Notes under the pieces: model-generated
Databases searched by the model: none
Told to the model about the DNA's origin: nothing
Seen by the model: only the letters and a program-made list of their open reading frames with translations
Made by a program: the position numbers and the translations under genes
Shown: one piece after another, positions 55,566 to 63,999 of the stretch
How the letters are laid out: each line of letters starts with the position of its first letter
Numbering within the stretch: the first letter of the stretch is position 1
NCBI RefSeq assembly: GCF_016495725.1
Contig: NZ_CP054705.1
Coordinates: 2,666,001-2,730,000, forward strand
Length of the DNA stretch: 64,000 nucleotides
Direction: 5' to 3'
Origin: Salicibibacter cibarius
Lineage (GTDB): Bacteria; Bacillota; Bacilli; Bacillales; Marinococcaceae

Positions 55566-58118
55566 CTATTTAAGTTCTTTAGTATACTTTTTAAACAAAT
55601 TGCCCTCATGCAAGTTGTGTTCTACAAGTTGTTGATGAATCTCTTTTTCCGTCCAGGTAGAAGGGGTTTTACTTGACAGGGCTTTTCCAAATGCAAGTAA
55701 TGATTGCCTAAATTCATTTAATTTATTCATATCCATAACTCTTGCATTTTCTGGAGGGTGTGCATTATCTTCAGTTTTATTGGATGGGTGTATTATTATA
55801 GGAATGCATTCTTGCTTAGCTCCATATCGTTGTTTATACCATTCTATTGAATGAAGTAATTGTCCAACATCGCCTCTCGGTATTTTGTCAGCTATGCTTT
55901 GAGATTTCGCCTCAATTAACACGTTTTCATCACCTTCTGGGATCCATAAATTATCGGGGCCATCATTTTCATCAGTCTCGGGTTGTGCACTTCCAAAGCC
56001 TAAAAAACTCCCAATATCATGTACTGCTTTTTCAAAAACGTGGTATACAATATCTGGTGAAAACCGAAAGTTCGTGATCATATCCTCTATTGCAATATAA
56101 ACGTCTGACCCATCACCATAATTCTCTAGCCATTTTTTTATGATCTCAGATTGTTTCCCTCTCGATCTTGTTAGCTTTGAATAATTTGGAGTAAGAGGTT
56201 TTAATACACGACGGTATTGATTTTTTGCTTTCACTTGCAAATCATTTGCTCTTGATGAGTTTACTGGATAAATAAAACTTGCAGCAACTTGTGTATACCA
56301 TGCTTTATCGATATCACTTAATAGCTCTTTATGCTGATCGATATAGGTCAAAAATTCATTGGTTCCTGCCTCATATTTTTCATCAATAAATAAATCAACT
56401 GCTTTAGAAAAATTTTCTGCTAAGTTTAATAAAAACGAATTCTGTTCCATATGATCTTTATTTACATCCAATATCAATTGCTTGTGAAAAGACCTCCATT
56501 CAGGGTCTCGATTTAAAACAGACTCTGTAGCACTTTTAACTTCTTCCAACGCCTCTTCGCTAGTTTCAGGTTGTTCACCGTCAAAAATTGTTTGCCCAAA
56601 TTTAATTTGTGCAAGTGTTTCAGGAGCAAAAAATGGTTGATTATTCTTATTAAACATAAATTTTATAAGCGCATTGTCAAGAATAAATACATTACAAAAA
56701 TCACTTCCGGAACGCACAGCCCGTCCGAGTCCTTGTTCTATCGTTTCAGCTACTTGTGCATTAAATATCGGGGAATCTTGACGTACAATTTGATGATGCT
56801 TATCCCTATTTGTAGTTGCTGTTGGCATCCCGTCTAGTACCAACACCCTACACGCATCACCAGCAAGGTCAATACCGTCATATCTCGCTACAAATATCAT
56901 TAAATTTCCAACTGAAGATTTTAACCTTTCAGTTGCGTCATTTATATTGTCTTTGGTAACGACTTTCGCATGAAATTTCTCCCACATTTTGGATTTTTCC
57001 ATATTTGGAACAATGACAACAACATTTTGATCCCTAGCATAATCAGCAATGAACGCTCTCATCCTATAATCTTCTAGTTCCATATGATATCTTTTAGGCG
57101 TAATAATTAAACGCTCTCCAACATCGCCTTTGTCTTCAGGTTCAATAGGATTTTCAATCGCTGATCGGTCGACGCCTAATTCATTTAACAACTTTGAATC
57201 ATCACTAAATGTAGCTGATAAAAAAAACCTATGCTTAGCTTGATGAAATGATGGAATTTGCTGTATAGGCAGCTTCATTGGCGTAATTTCTATAGAACTC
57301 GAACTAATATAACATTCACATTGATTTAATTCATCCCCAATTATTCCCCATGAATATAATACAGCTGGGTCCTCTTCCTTTAACAATTCACCCAATATAT
57401 TAATAATTGTTGTTCTTTGTTTATGCCATGACCAGTAAGGAATCATTTGGCTAATCGACGACTCACCAGCTTTTATACTGGCTAACAATCCAGCTCCTTG
57501 CTGATGGAGGTCGTCTTCAAACAAGCTGAAGATTTTCGAGTAAGCATCATAAGTATTTGGAATCGTAATTGTAGATTGTTGTCTGGCTTTTTTTATACAA
57601 CTATGTGCGTCATCAACTACTAAAGTTCCAATCTCTTGTATTTCACGTGTATAATAGCCACCTACACCAAATATAGATCTGCCATTGAATAAGCGCTCAA
57701 ACGTACAAATCAATATCGCTTCTCCATTCAAAAATTCAATTGGAAATTCTGCCCTCTCATTACTTGAATATTGAATTGTCTTTACAGGTATATTAAATAT
57801 ATCAGCTTGTTCAACAGCCTGTTTCACTAATTGCCTGTCGGGACATAGATATACAGCCGGACCGTACCCTTCATTTAATTTGGATTTTAACATTAAAAGA
57901 GCAATAAGTGTTTTTCCGGCACCTGTATTCAATTTCCCTACGATATCTCTTCTACCTCGGACACCACTCCAATTGTCCAAAAATTCCGTTTGGACGTCTC
58001 TTAAATAACCATACCCTTCCTCTGGCGGTGTTAAATGCTTAAAAATAACTGTTGGATTAATAGGTTTAGTTGTAGTTGTATTACTCATATTTGATATACG
58101 TTTTTTAAATTTACTCAT
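55566..58118 (-). CDS. SF2 helicase fused to a C-terminal PD-(D/E)XK nuclease (candidate defence protein)
   Basis: 850 residues. Helicase motifs: Walker A NTGAGKT (64-70), DDAH box (169-172), LSAT near 327, and the arginine-finger motif EQGLGRAVRSGSD near 480. A helical domain of about 230 residues follows. The C-terminal nuclease core shows D722 (GPDNLW), E736-A-K738 (VLIEAKS) and Q753 (GDVGQLL), an apparently complete PD-(D/E)XK site. This arrangement suits a nucleic-acid translocase that recognises and cuts foreign DNA. I do not recognise it as a named system. It lies downstream of a 106-aa gene in the same direction, with a 57-base gap. It is AT-rich compared with the epsN modules around it, and is flanked by IS and sigma remnants, as defence islands often are. 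Restriction-like or mobile-element function cannot be excluded. Confidence 0.85.
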   Translation of the reverse strand: MSKFKKRISNMSNTTTTKPINPTVIFKHLTPPEEGYGYLRDVQTEFLDNWSGVRGRRDIVGKLNTGAGKTLIALLMLKSKLNEGYGPAVYLCPDRQLVKQAVEQADIFNIPVKTIQYSSNERAEFPIEFLNGEAILICTFERLFNGRSIFGVGGYYTREIQEIGTLVVDDAHSCIKKARQQSTITIPNTYDAYSKIFSLFEDDLHQQGAGLLASIKAGESSISQMIPYWSWHKQRTTIINILGELLKEEDPAVLYSWGIIGDELNQCECYISSSSIEITPMKLPIQQIPSFHQAKHRFFLSATFSDDSKLLNELGVDRSAIENPIEPEDKGDVGERLIITPKRYHMELEDYRMRAFIADYARDQNVVVIVPNMEKSKMWEKFHAKVVTKDNINDATERLKSSVGNLMIFVARYDGIDLAGDACRVLVLDGMPTATTNRDKHHQIVRQDSPIFNAQVAETIEQGLGRAVRSGSDFCNVFILDNALIKFMFNKNNQPFFAPETLAQIKFGQTIFDGEQPETSEEALEEVKSATESVLNRDPEWRSFHKQLILDVNKDHMEQNSFLLNLAENFSKAVDLFIDEKYEAGTNEFLTYIDQHKELLSDIDKAWYTQVAASFIYPVNSSRANDLQVKAKNQYRRVLKPLTPNYSKLTRSRGKQSEIIKKWLENYGDGSDVYIAIEDMITNFRFSPDIVYHVFEKAVHDIGSFLGFGSAQPETDENDGPDNLWIPEGDENVLIEAKSQSIADKIPRGDVGQLLHSIEWYKQRYGAKQECIPIIIHPSNKTEDNAHPPENARVMDMNKLNEFRQSLLAFGKALSSKTPSTWTEKEIHQQLVEHNLHEGNLFKKYTKELK

Positions 58119-58175
58119 GTAAACTCCACCTTCTTTTGATTAAATAAATGTGTCACTCATTTTATTAGAAAAGCT

Positions 58176-58481
58176 TTATTCCTCTACTCTAAGTTCATGC
58201 CATTGTGTAACCAACTTTCCAGACCGAACATCTGTAGGCAATATTTGTAATATTTTCTTTTCGTTATCTAATTCCTCAATAAAGTTGAGTGCGGTCTTCC
58301 ACAACCATTCATAAGAATTCTCATGATTTATTCCGGTTTCCTCCGTTGCTGCCAATGCCGTTCCTGATACTCGCAACTCCAACAAAAGACCATTTTCTTT
58401 ATAAATCCCAATCGAGTCATAATCTGCTCCTTTTCTTGGGAGCGGCTCTCCACAATATTCACCATAAACAAAGTCAGACAT
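58176..58481 (-). CDS. Small protein of unknown function upstream of the helicase-nuclease
   Basis: 101 residues from ATG 58481 (the frame opens at 58496; GGGAGG is seven bases before 58481). The protein is soluble and mixed alpha/beta: FVYGEYCGEPLPRKGADYDS near the start, then GLLLELRVSG and a helix-rich end. No motif known to me. It precedes the helicase-nuclease gene as the likely first gene of a two-gene operon. It could be a sensor, adaptor or inhibitor for the enzyme; none is proven. Confidence 0.6.
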   Translation of the reverse strand: MSDFVYGEYCGEPLPRKGADYDSIGIYKENGLLLELRVSGTALAATEETGINHENSYEWLWKTALNFIEELDNEKKILQILPTDVRSGKLVTQWHELRVEE

Positions 58482-58496
58482 CATATGACCTCCCAA

Positions 58497-59020
58497 ATAA
58501 AGTGTCTCTACAATTTCCGAATAACGGTAACGGAGTAATTCCTTCTTGTTATATGAAATTTTTTAAGGTTATACTACCTGAAATCCCAATCCCATCCACA
58601 TACATATTTAATCACTGGAATTCCTTGCATAGCTCTTAGTAACATCCAATAATCATACATCCAATAAGCTCCCACTTCTTTCACCATCGTCAATAATCAT
58701 GTATCAGCCATACCCATGCCCATTTTGTGTCGAATGATGGATGAGAGCCACTAGATTTGTCCTATTCACATTATTCATAAATGTCTAATCAATGATACCT
58801 TATGCGGAAGCGAGCACCTGTCAAAGGTAAACCCCTCGGGCAACTCTCCATTCCCTGCTCTCCCTTACCAGAAAGTGTTCATTTTTATTTAGCGAAAACT
58901 GTCTACTTTAGTTTAGCAGTCACAACTGGTAAAGGCTTCAGCAAAAGGTGGTAAACCTTTCAGGACTTGGCGGTAAGAAAGATTGCAAGGACGGTAAAAA
59001 CTGAATGCAATATTCAGTTC
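58497..59020. other. Gene-free stretch
   Basis: No intact gene. Mixed sequence with possible mobile-element scraps near 58810-58980 that I cannot name. Confidence 0.3.
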
Positions 59021-59345
59021 CAGCATAAACATAACACCGACAACCCACTCAACGCATCATAATATCTCTGGAAAACATTAACATGGCGGCGTTGTTCAAA
59101 CTGCTGATCAAGCACTTCCATTTACCCAGCCCCAACACCAATGACGATATGCGATAGTTGCAGCCGACTCCGCTGTGCTGATAATGAAGCGCCAACTCAC
59201 GGTCTTGAGTGGCCAAAAAACGAAACGATCCAGTGCCTCCGGATCGTTAGAGACGAGGGCGCCTCCACCTGAGATGGTAATGACTCTATTTCCATCACCT
59301 ATTCAGCACGCCTTAATACATAATCGAAGTGGCTCTAACCTCATC
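59021..59345 (-). pseudogene. epsN-like remnant
   Basis: Degenerate minus-strand match to epsN codons from GRGQLDVLDERV back through SEVGYNYRMSN and FLATQ-REP to GGGALVS, then a jump to the ANPI region at 59305-59345. Confidence 0.65.
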
Positions 59346-59599
59346 ACTGTTCTAAAACTATGTACTTTGTTTAGAACTGTTTGTACCACTCCTGTTGATT
59401 CCACAGTGCATGTACAACAGATCATACAACTCCTACAAACCTATCACTACATACACACTAATTATACCACCAATTCCACTTATATACAAATAATACGCCT
59501 ATAGCCATATACCTGGATCCTTTAATTCTCCTCCTTCGTATAGTAGTGCCTCAACAATCCCATCACACCTCTCCTTTTCCACCATATGAATAGGTTACA

Positions 59600-60478
59600 C
59601 TTAGTTGGACAGATCAGTTAAGGTCATATAAACTTGGTTCAAATAAAAGCGGAGGAAACCCCATATGACCCAACGAACCAGAAGAAGTTTTTCACAAGAA
59701 TTCAAAGAACAAATCGTTCAGTTGCATGCTTCGGGAAAACCTCGAGTCGAAATTATCAAAGAATACGAGCTGACGCCATCTGCCTTTGATAAGTGGGTCC
59801 GTCAACATCGAGGAACCGGTTCTTTTGCAGAAAAAGACAATCGCTCTCCAGAAGAAGAAGAACTCATTGCTCTTCGTAAGAAAAATCAACAGTTAGAGAT
59901 GGAGGTTGATATTTTAAAGCAAGCGGCGCTGATCATGGGACGAAAGTAGATGTGATCCGGAACAATTGTCACAAATACTCGGTATCAGCAATGTGCGACG
60001 TCCTACAAATCCCAAGAAGCACTTATTATTACGAAGCAAAAGCTCGTGATAACCAAGATGAAGAATTAACAACGTTGATCGTAGACATTTTTAAACGCAA
60101 CCGACATGTTTACGGACAAAGAAAGATCAAGATAGAGCTTAAAAAAAAGAAATGGATCGTTTCACGCCGCCGTATAGGGCGTATTATGAAAGAACAAGGG
60201 CTGGTTTCAACGTATACGGCCGCCCAGTTTAAACCGTCTAAAACAGCTTGTAACGAATCGGAGATTGGGAATACGTTAAACCGAGAATTCGACCAAGACC
60301 AAGAACTCAAGGTCATTGTGAGTGATTTAACCTACGTTCGTGTCCAACAGAAATGGCATTATATCTGCGTTCTCGTCGATTTATATAGCCGTGAAATCAT
60401 TGGTCATAATGCCGGTCCTCATAAGAGCGCAGCTTTAGTTCAACGTGCCTTCGCATCGGTCAAATGCAACTTAAACGA
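59600..60478 (+). mobile_element. IS3-family element, truncated by IS200
   Basis: The element contains orfA and the first 170 codons of orfB. It is cut on the right by the IS200-family element at about 60478, and its right end is missing. Left end approximate. Confidence 0.75.
59665..59949 (+). CDS. IS3-family OrfA (helix-turn-helix)
   Basis: 94 residues: HTH segment (SFSQEFKEQIVQLHASGK, TPSAFDKWVRQHRG) and a leucine-zipper tail (EEELIALRKKNQQLEMEVDI) ending in LKQAALIMGRK. It binds IS ends and, with OrfB by frameshift, forms the transposase. It looks intact, though its OrfB partner is broken. Confidence 0.9.
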   Translation: MTQRTRRSFSQEFKEQIVQLHASGKPRVEIIKEYELTPSAFDKWVRQHRGTGSFAEKDNRSPEEEELIALRKKNQQLEMEVDILKQAALIMGRK

Positions 60479-60545
60479 CCCACCTGCTAAAGCAGGTGGA
60501 TTTGGACATAAAATGTCCGCGACTGAAAGTCGCATTTCAGACTGA
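59952..60545 (+). pseudogene. IS3-family OrfB transposase, truncated
   Basis: Starts with GTG two bases after orfA. HTH_21 part (DELT... HVYGQRKIKIELKK, SRRRIGRIMKEQGL) and the first catalytic Asp (VIVSDLTYVRV) are present. After about codon 175 the frame reads into IS200 sequence (NDPPAKAGG). The second Asp and Glu are lost. Confidence 0.88.
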
Positions 60546-61097
60546 AGTCTGCTGAAAGTCCTTAAGCTCAAGCATACTGATTTTGACTGGAACTCAATCA
60601 TCAATCCTGAATATATCGTTCCTCTTCTCGCTCGTCTGGTTTTCGATATAATTTCTAATGATTTCTTCCGTCACATTCCCTACTGTTGCACAAAAATATC
60701 CTCTCGCCCATAAGTGCTGGCCTCAATATCTTTTCTTCAGGGCGGGGAATTCGTCTTGGATTAACCTTGATGATCTCCCTTTGAGATATTGCAATATCTT
60801 ACTCGGTGCTATGCTCGGCGGACAGGACAATAATAAGTGAATGTGGTTTTTGCCTACACTACCTTGTAGTATCGTAATCCCTCTCGCTTCACACCCTTGT
60901 CGGATTAGTTCCCTTACTCGGTGGGCAATGTCGCCACGTAACAAATGATATCTATATTTTGTCACCCATATAACGTGGTATTTGATGTCATAGACCGCAT
61001 GACTACTTCTTTTGTATTCATCCATACTCTAACCTCGGTTTAAGTATGGACATTCAAAGGCAAGGCTAAAAGCTTATACCGTCTAAAGACGGTGGAG
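60479..61097 (-). mobile_element. IS200/IS605-family element
   Basis: Ends carry hairpins ccacctgctaaagcaggtgg, gcgactgaaagtcgc and cagactgaagtctg on the left and accgtctaaagacggt on the right (61079-61094). It lies between the IS3 orfB break and the Wzz stub. No IRs or target duplication, as expected for the family. Confidence 0.78.
60594..61025 (-). pseudogene. IS200/IS605 TnpA with a TGG-to-TGA stop
   Basis: From ATG 61025 the protein reads MDEYKRSSHAVYDIKYHVIW and then the HIHLL metal-binding segment (KNHIHLLLSCPP). At 60725-60723 TGA replaces the Trp codon of the conserved RYWGQHLWARGYF motif. In frame after the stop the rest is intact (GQHLWARGYFCATVG, then the catalytic Tyr helix RNYIENQ) to TGA 60594. 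A single base change inactivated an otherwise full-length 143-codon gene. Confidence 0.88.
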
Positions 61098-61201
61098 TTG
61101 ATCGCGCTCAAGAGGACGGCACCTATCGTTATGCCTGCAATCATGCGCCAACGTTTTTTCAACGTTTCAAAAATCTCTTTTAAACTAATCGTTTCTTCCA
61201 T
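61098..61201 (-). pseudogene. Wzz/EpsA-type chain-length determinant, 5' stub
   Basis: From ATG 61201 with GGAGG upstream: MEETISLKEIFETLKKRWRM, then IAGITIGAVLLSA, the N-terminal cytoplasmic helix and first membrane helix of Wzz/YveK-type polysaccharide co-polymerases. The frame runs into IS200 at codon 35. Such genes open eps/cps operons, and the next gene (divergent) is an LCP transferase, so this marks the start of a lost exopolysaccharide operon. Confidence 0.72.
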
Positions 61202-61357
61202 GATGTCCTCCAGTTCCGCTAATTTCCATCGTCACTATACTATATGCCTAGGACAAATGCTACCATTTTCACGAAAAATATATTTTTTATTATACAATAA
61301 CGTTTTCTATGGTACCATTATGCAAGGATATTTTCAAAAAGGAGATTACATAATAAA
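61202..61357. promoter_or_regulatory. Divergent promoter region between wzz stub and LCP gene
   Basis: AT-rich (TTATTATACAATAACG near 61288) with the AAAGGAG RBS of the LCP gene at about 61338. Promoter elements are only suggestive. Confidence 0.4.
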
Positions 61358-62260
61358 ATGAAAAAATTTCTGATTACAATTAGCGTTTTTCTAGCTCTTA
61401 TTGTTTTAGTCGTCGGGGGCTTCGCCCTCTATCTGTATTTTTCCGTCACCTCTACCGCAGACCAGATGCACTCACCGCTGGAACGGGAACATTCCGATTT
61501 GCGCGAGGGTGCGACCAATCTCGAGGACGAAGAACCGGTTTCTTTTTTACTCCTCGGGGTTGACTCGGAAGATGAAACATCCGGACGTACGGACACAGTG
61601 ATCGTCCTTACCGTCAATCCAGAGGATGATTCGATGAAAATGGTGAGCATCCCGCGGGATACGCGCACGGAAATCGTCGGACAGGGAACGGAAGATAAAA
61701 TCAACCACGCCCACGCGTTTGGCGGCACGGAAATGGCGATTAACACGGTGGAAAACTTTTTGGATGTGCCGATTGATTATATGGCCACCATTAACATGGA
61801 CGGGTTCGAAGAAATGGTGGATGCCGTCGGTGGCGTAACCGTGGAAAATAGCATGGAATTTGAGCAAGACGGCCATCATTTTCCGGAAGGCCAAGTGGAA
61901 TTGAACGGGGACGAAGCGTTATCCTTCGTACGCATGCGCGATGAAGACCCGCAAGGCGACGCCGGCCGCACCGAGCGCCAGCGCGAAGTAATTGAAGGCT
62001 TGCTGAACGAAGGCGCGCAATTCTCTTCTTTGACAAGCGTCGGTGCGATTCTGGATTCGGTCGGCTCGAACGTGCAGACGAGCGCGGACTCCGGCGATCT
62101 GGCAGATTTGCTCGGCTATGAATCCGCCAGGCATAACATTGATCAGCTGGAATTGACCGGCGAAGGAACGCGGATTGACGGGATTTATTACGAGCTGATT
62201 GATGAAGGAGTGCGCGCGGAAGTGACGAATGAGTTGAGGGAGCATTTGGAGTTGGATTGA
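61358..62260 (+). CDS. LCP (LytR-CpsA-Psr) family cell-wall glycopolymer transferase
   Basis: 300 residues. One N-terminal membrane helix (5-32) and an extracellular LCP domain with the family's arginine motifs: GRTDTVIVLTV near 78, SIPRDTRTEI near 97 and FVRMRDEDP ... GRTERQREVI near 190. It attaches teichoic acid or capsule polymers to peptidoglycan. Its divergent pairing with the wzz stub supports an exopolysaccharide role. It is highly acidic. Confidence 0.93.
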   Translation: MKKFLITISVFLALIVLVVGGFALYLYFSVTSTADQMHSPLEREHSDLREGATNLEDEEPVSFLLLGVDSEDETSGRTDTVIVLTVNPEDDSMKMVSIPRDTRTEIVGQGTEDKINHAHAFGGTEMAINTVENFLDVPIDYMATINMDGFEEMVDAVGGVTVENSMEFEQDGHHFPEGQVELNGDEALSFVRMRDEDPQGDAGRTERQREVIEGLLNEGAQFSSLTSVGAILDSVGSNVQTSADSGDLADLLGYESARHNIDQLELTGEGTRIDGIYYELIDEGVRAEVTNELREHLELD

Positions 62261-62261
62261 G

Positions 62262-62300
62262 GTGAGCCGGGGCCGCCCGGGCAGGGGCGGTCTTTTTTCG
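62262..62300 (+). terminator. Terminator of the LCP gene
   Basis: GGCCGCCC...GGGGCGGTC hairpin followed by TTTTTT. Confidence 0.7.
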
Positions 62301-62302
62301 GG

Positions 62303-62403
62303 AAAGTGACAGATTACGTGTGCAAAGTGACAGATTATTGCCCCAAAGTGCCAGATTACGTGTGCAAAGTGCCAGATTAATTGGGGAAAACGCCAGATTA
62401 AGC
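62303..62403. repeat. Five tandem 21-bp repeats
   Basis: Consensus AAAGTG(A/C)CAGATTA plus a seven-base variable end. Units start at 62303, 62324, 62345, 62366 and 62387; the last is incomplete and the units alternate between two end types (cgtgtgc and other). No spacers, so not a CRISPR array. Confidence 0.85.
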
Positions 62404-62454
62404 TTAATAGATTGCTTCAAAGCGCAAGGCGCCGGATAATATCGGCGAAGTTGC

Positions 62455-62615
62455 CTCGGTTGGTGACCTAACGGGCTCCGATTGCTGGCGTTAGGGCTTC
62501 AATCGGTTAGGTTGACGACCTAACTCTGTCCGGATTTCTACGCTAGGGCTTCAACCGCGACGGTTGGTGACCTAACGCCTTGCGACTTCCCTCGTTAGGT
62601 CGCCAAAATAAATAT
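62455..62615. repeat. CCTAAC/GTTAGG repeat family
   Basis: Several GGTGACCTAACG and CGTTAGGGCTTCAA-like units in alternating orientation, e.g. hairpin GTTAGGTTGACGACCTAAC. Confidence 0.7.
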
Positions 62616-62639
62616 TCGATACTGCACGCCCCCGCCTTT

Positions 62640-62680
62640 TTTCCAATAACTAGCGAGCAGCTGCGCTGCTCGCTTCCTTT
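62640..62680. terminator. GCGAGCAGC/GCTGCTCGC hairpin 1
   Basis: GCGAGCAGC-TGC-GCTGCTCGC followed by TTCCTTTTT. The same stem recurs at 62958-62979. Confidence 0.65.
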
Positions 62681-62699
62681 TTGCTCTTTCCTAGCTCTC

Positions 62700-62850
62700 C
62701 CCAACGGGTTCGGACATTTTTGGCTTGTTTTTCTGTACAAGTGTCCGAACTAGAGTCTAGTTCGGACACTTATTGCGCATTTCCGTCCTAATGTGTCCGA
62801 ACCCAACCCAGGTTCGGACAATTTTATCGTTGTTCTTCGCAAATGTGTCC
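62700..62850. repeat. TGTCCGAAC/GTTCGGACA palindromic repeats
   Basis: Alternating GTTCGGACA and TGTCCGAAC copies, including the perfect palindrome TGTCCGAACTAGA-G-TCTAGTTCGGACA and TGTCCGAACC-N7-GGTTCGGACA. Spacers of about 23 bases separate the hairpins. Third repeat family in this intergenic region. Confidence 0.8.
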
Positions 62851-62954
62851 GTATGAAGCAATCACGCCGACTTCTGGAGCGATTGAATAATCCGGGCAGA
62901 TATACATGAGCGTGATAAAAAATGGCGAGACGGATATAAAACGTGAGAAAAAAA

Positions 62955-62988
62955 TATAGCGAGCAGCCGCGGCTGCTCGCTTCTTTTT
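62955..62988. terminator. Bidirectional terminator downstream of the reductase gene
   Basis: GCGAGCAGC-CGCG-GCTGCTCGC with T-runs on both sides. Confidence 0.75.
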
Positions 62989-63999
62989 TTATTCGATCAC
63001 TTTAACGAGTTGTTTGCCTAGGTTCTCCCCTCGGAATAGGCCTAAAAAGGCTTCGGGGGCGTTTTCCAATCCTTCGATGATGTTTTCTTCGTATGTTATT
63101 TTGCCTTCTTTTAGCCATTTCGATAAATCATTGATGCCTTCTTCATACCGATCGGTGTAATCTCTGACGATAAATCCTTTTAGCAAGACGCTTCTGGTGA
63201 GTAAATACGGCAAGATTCGCGGGCCTTGTTCCACTTTTTCTGCATTGTAATGGGCGATTTGCCCACAAAGGGCGACGCGGGCATGGAAGTTTAACTGAAA
63301 AAGGACGGCGTCGGTGATTTCGCCTCCGACGTTATCAAAATACGCGTCGATGCCGTTCGGGCAGGCTTTTTTCAGATCTTCACGGATATTGTTTGTCGTC
63401 TTGTAGTTAATCGCCGCGTCAAAGCCGAGTTCAGTCCGCAAGTAATTGATTTTCGCTTCCGAACCGGCGATGCCGACGACCCGACATCCGTGTAGTTTCG
63501 CGATCTGACCGACGATCATGCCGACTGCGCCTGCCGCTCCGGAAACAACGACTGTTTCACCGGTTTTCGGTTGGCAGATGTCCATTAATCCGAAGTAAGC
63601 CGTTAAACCGGGCATACCTGTGACGTATAGGGCAGTTGTCATTGGCGTGTTATCCTGGTTTATTTTTTGTAAATTTTCCCCTTCTGCTATCGTGTAGTCT
63701 GCCCAATCAAGATTGCCGCTAACGTAGTCGCCGGGCTGGAAATCGTCGTGATTCGATGCCGCGATCTCGCCGACAACCCCGCCTGTCAGCGGTTTGCCTA
63801 CCTCAAAAGGGGCGGCGTACGATTTTGCGTCGTTCATCCTGCCGCGCATGTAAGGGTCGACGGAGAGGTAGTGGGCGCGTACGAGCACTTGGTTGGCCGC
63901 GGGTTCCGGGACGGTTGTTTCGGTGAACTCGAACGTTGATTGATCCGGGAGGCCTTGCGGTCGGTTCGCGAGTAAAATTTGGCGGTTTTTATTCATCAT
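62989..63999 (-). CDS. yfmJ: NADP-dependent oxidoreductase, YfmJ/leukotriene-B4-dehydrogenase-like
   Basis: 336 residues, full-length. MDR family without zinc ligands. SVDPYMRGRM near 46, the NADP-binding loop VVSGAAGAVGMIVGQIAK near 150, and YFDNVGGEITDAVL near 218 are typical of the prostaglandin reductase/curA/YfmJ group. It reduces the double bond of enones with NADPH. Start ATG 63999 lies at the window edge, so its promoter is not visible; a second Met follows directly. Confidence 0.9.
   Translation of the reverse strand: MMNKNRQILLANRPQGLPDQSTFEFTETTVPEPAANQVLVRAHYLSVDPYMRGRMNDAKSYAAPFEVGKPLTGGVVGEIAASNHDDFQPGDYVSGNLDWADYTIAEGENLQKINQDNTPMTTALYVTGMPGLTAYFGLMDICQPKTGETVVVSGAAGAVGMIVGQIAKLHGCRVVGIAGSEAKINYLRTELGFDAAINYKTTNNIREDLKKACPNGIDAYFDNVGGEITDAVLFQLNFHARVALCGQIAHYNAEKVEQGPRILPYLLTRSVLLKGFIVRDYTDRYEEGINDLSKWLKEGKITYEENIIEGLENAPEAFLGLFRGENLGKQLVKVIE

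Noticed and set aside
62303-62403. CRISPR array
   Set aside because: The 21-bp units are directly adjacent with no unique spacers, and no cas genes lie nearby.
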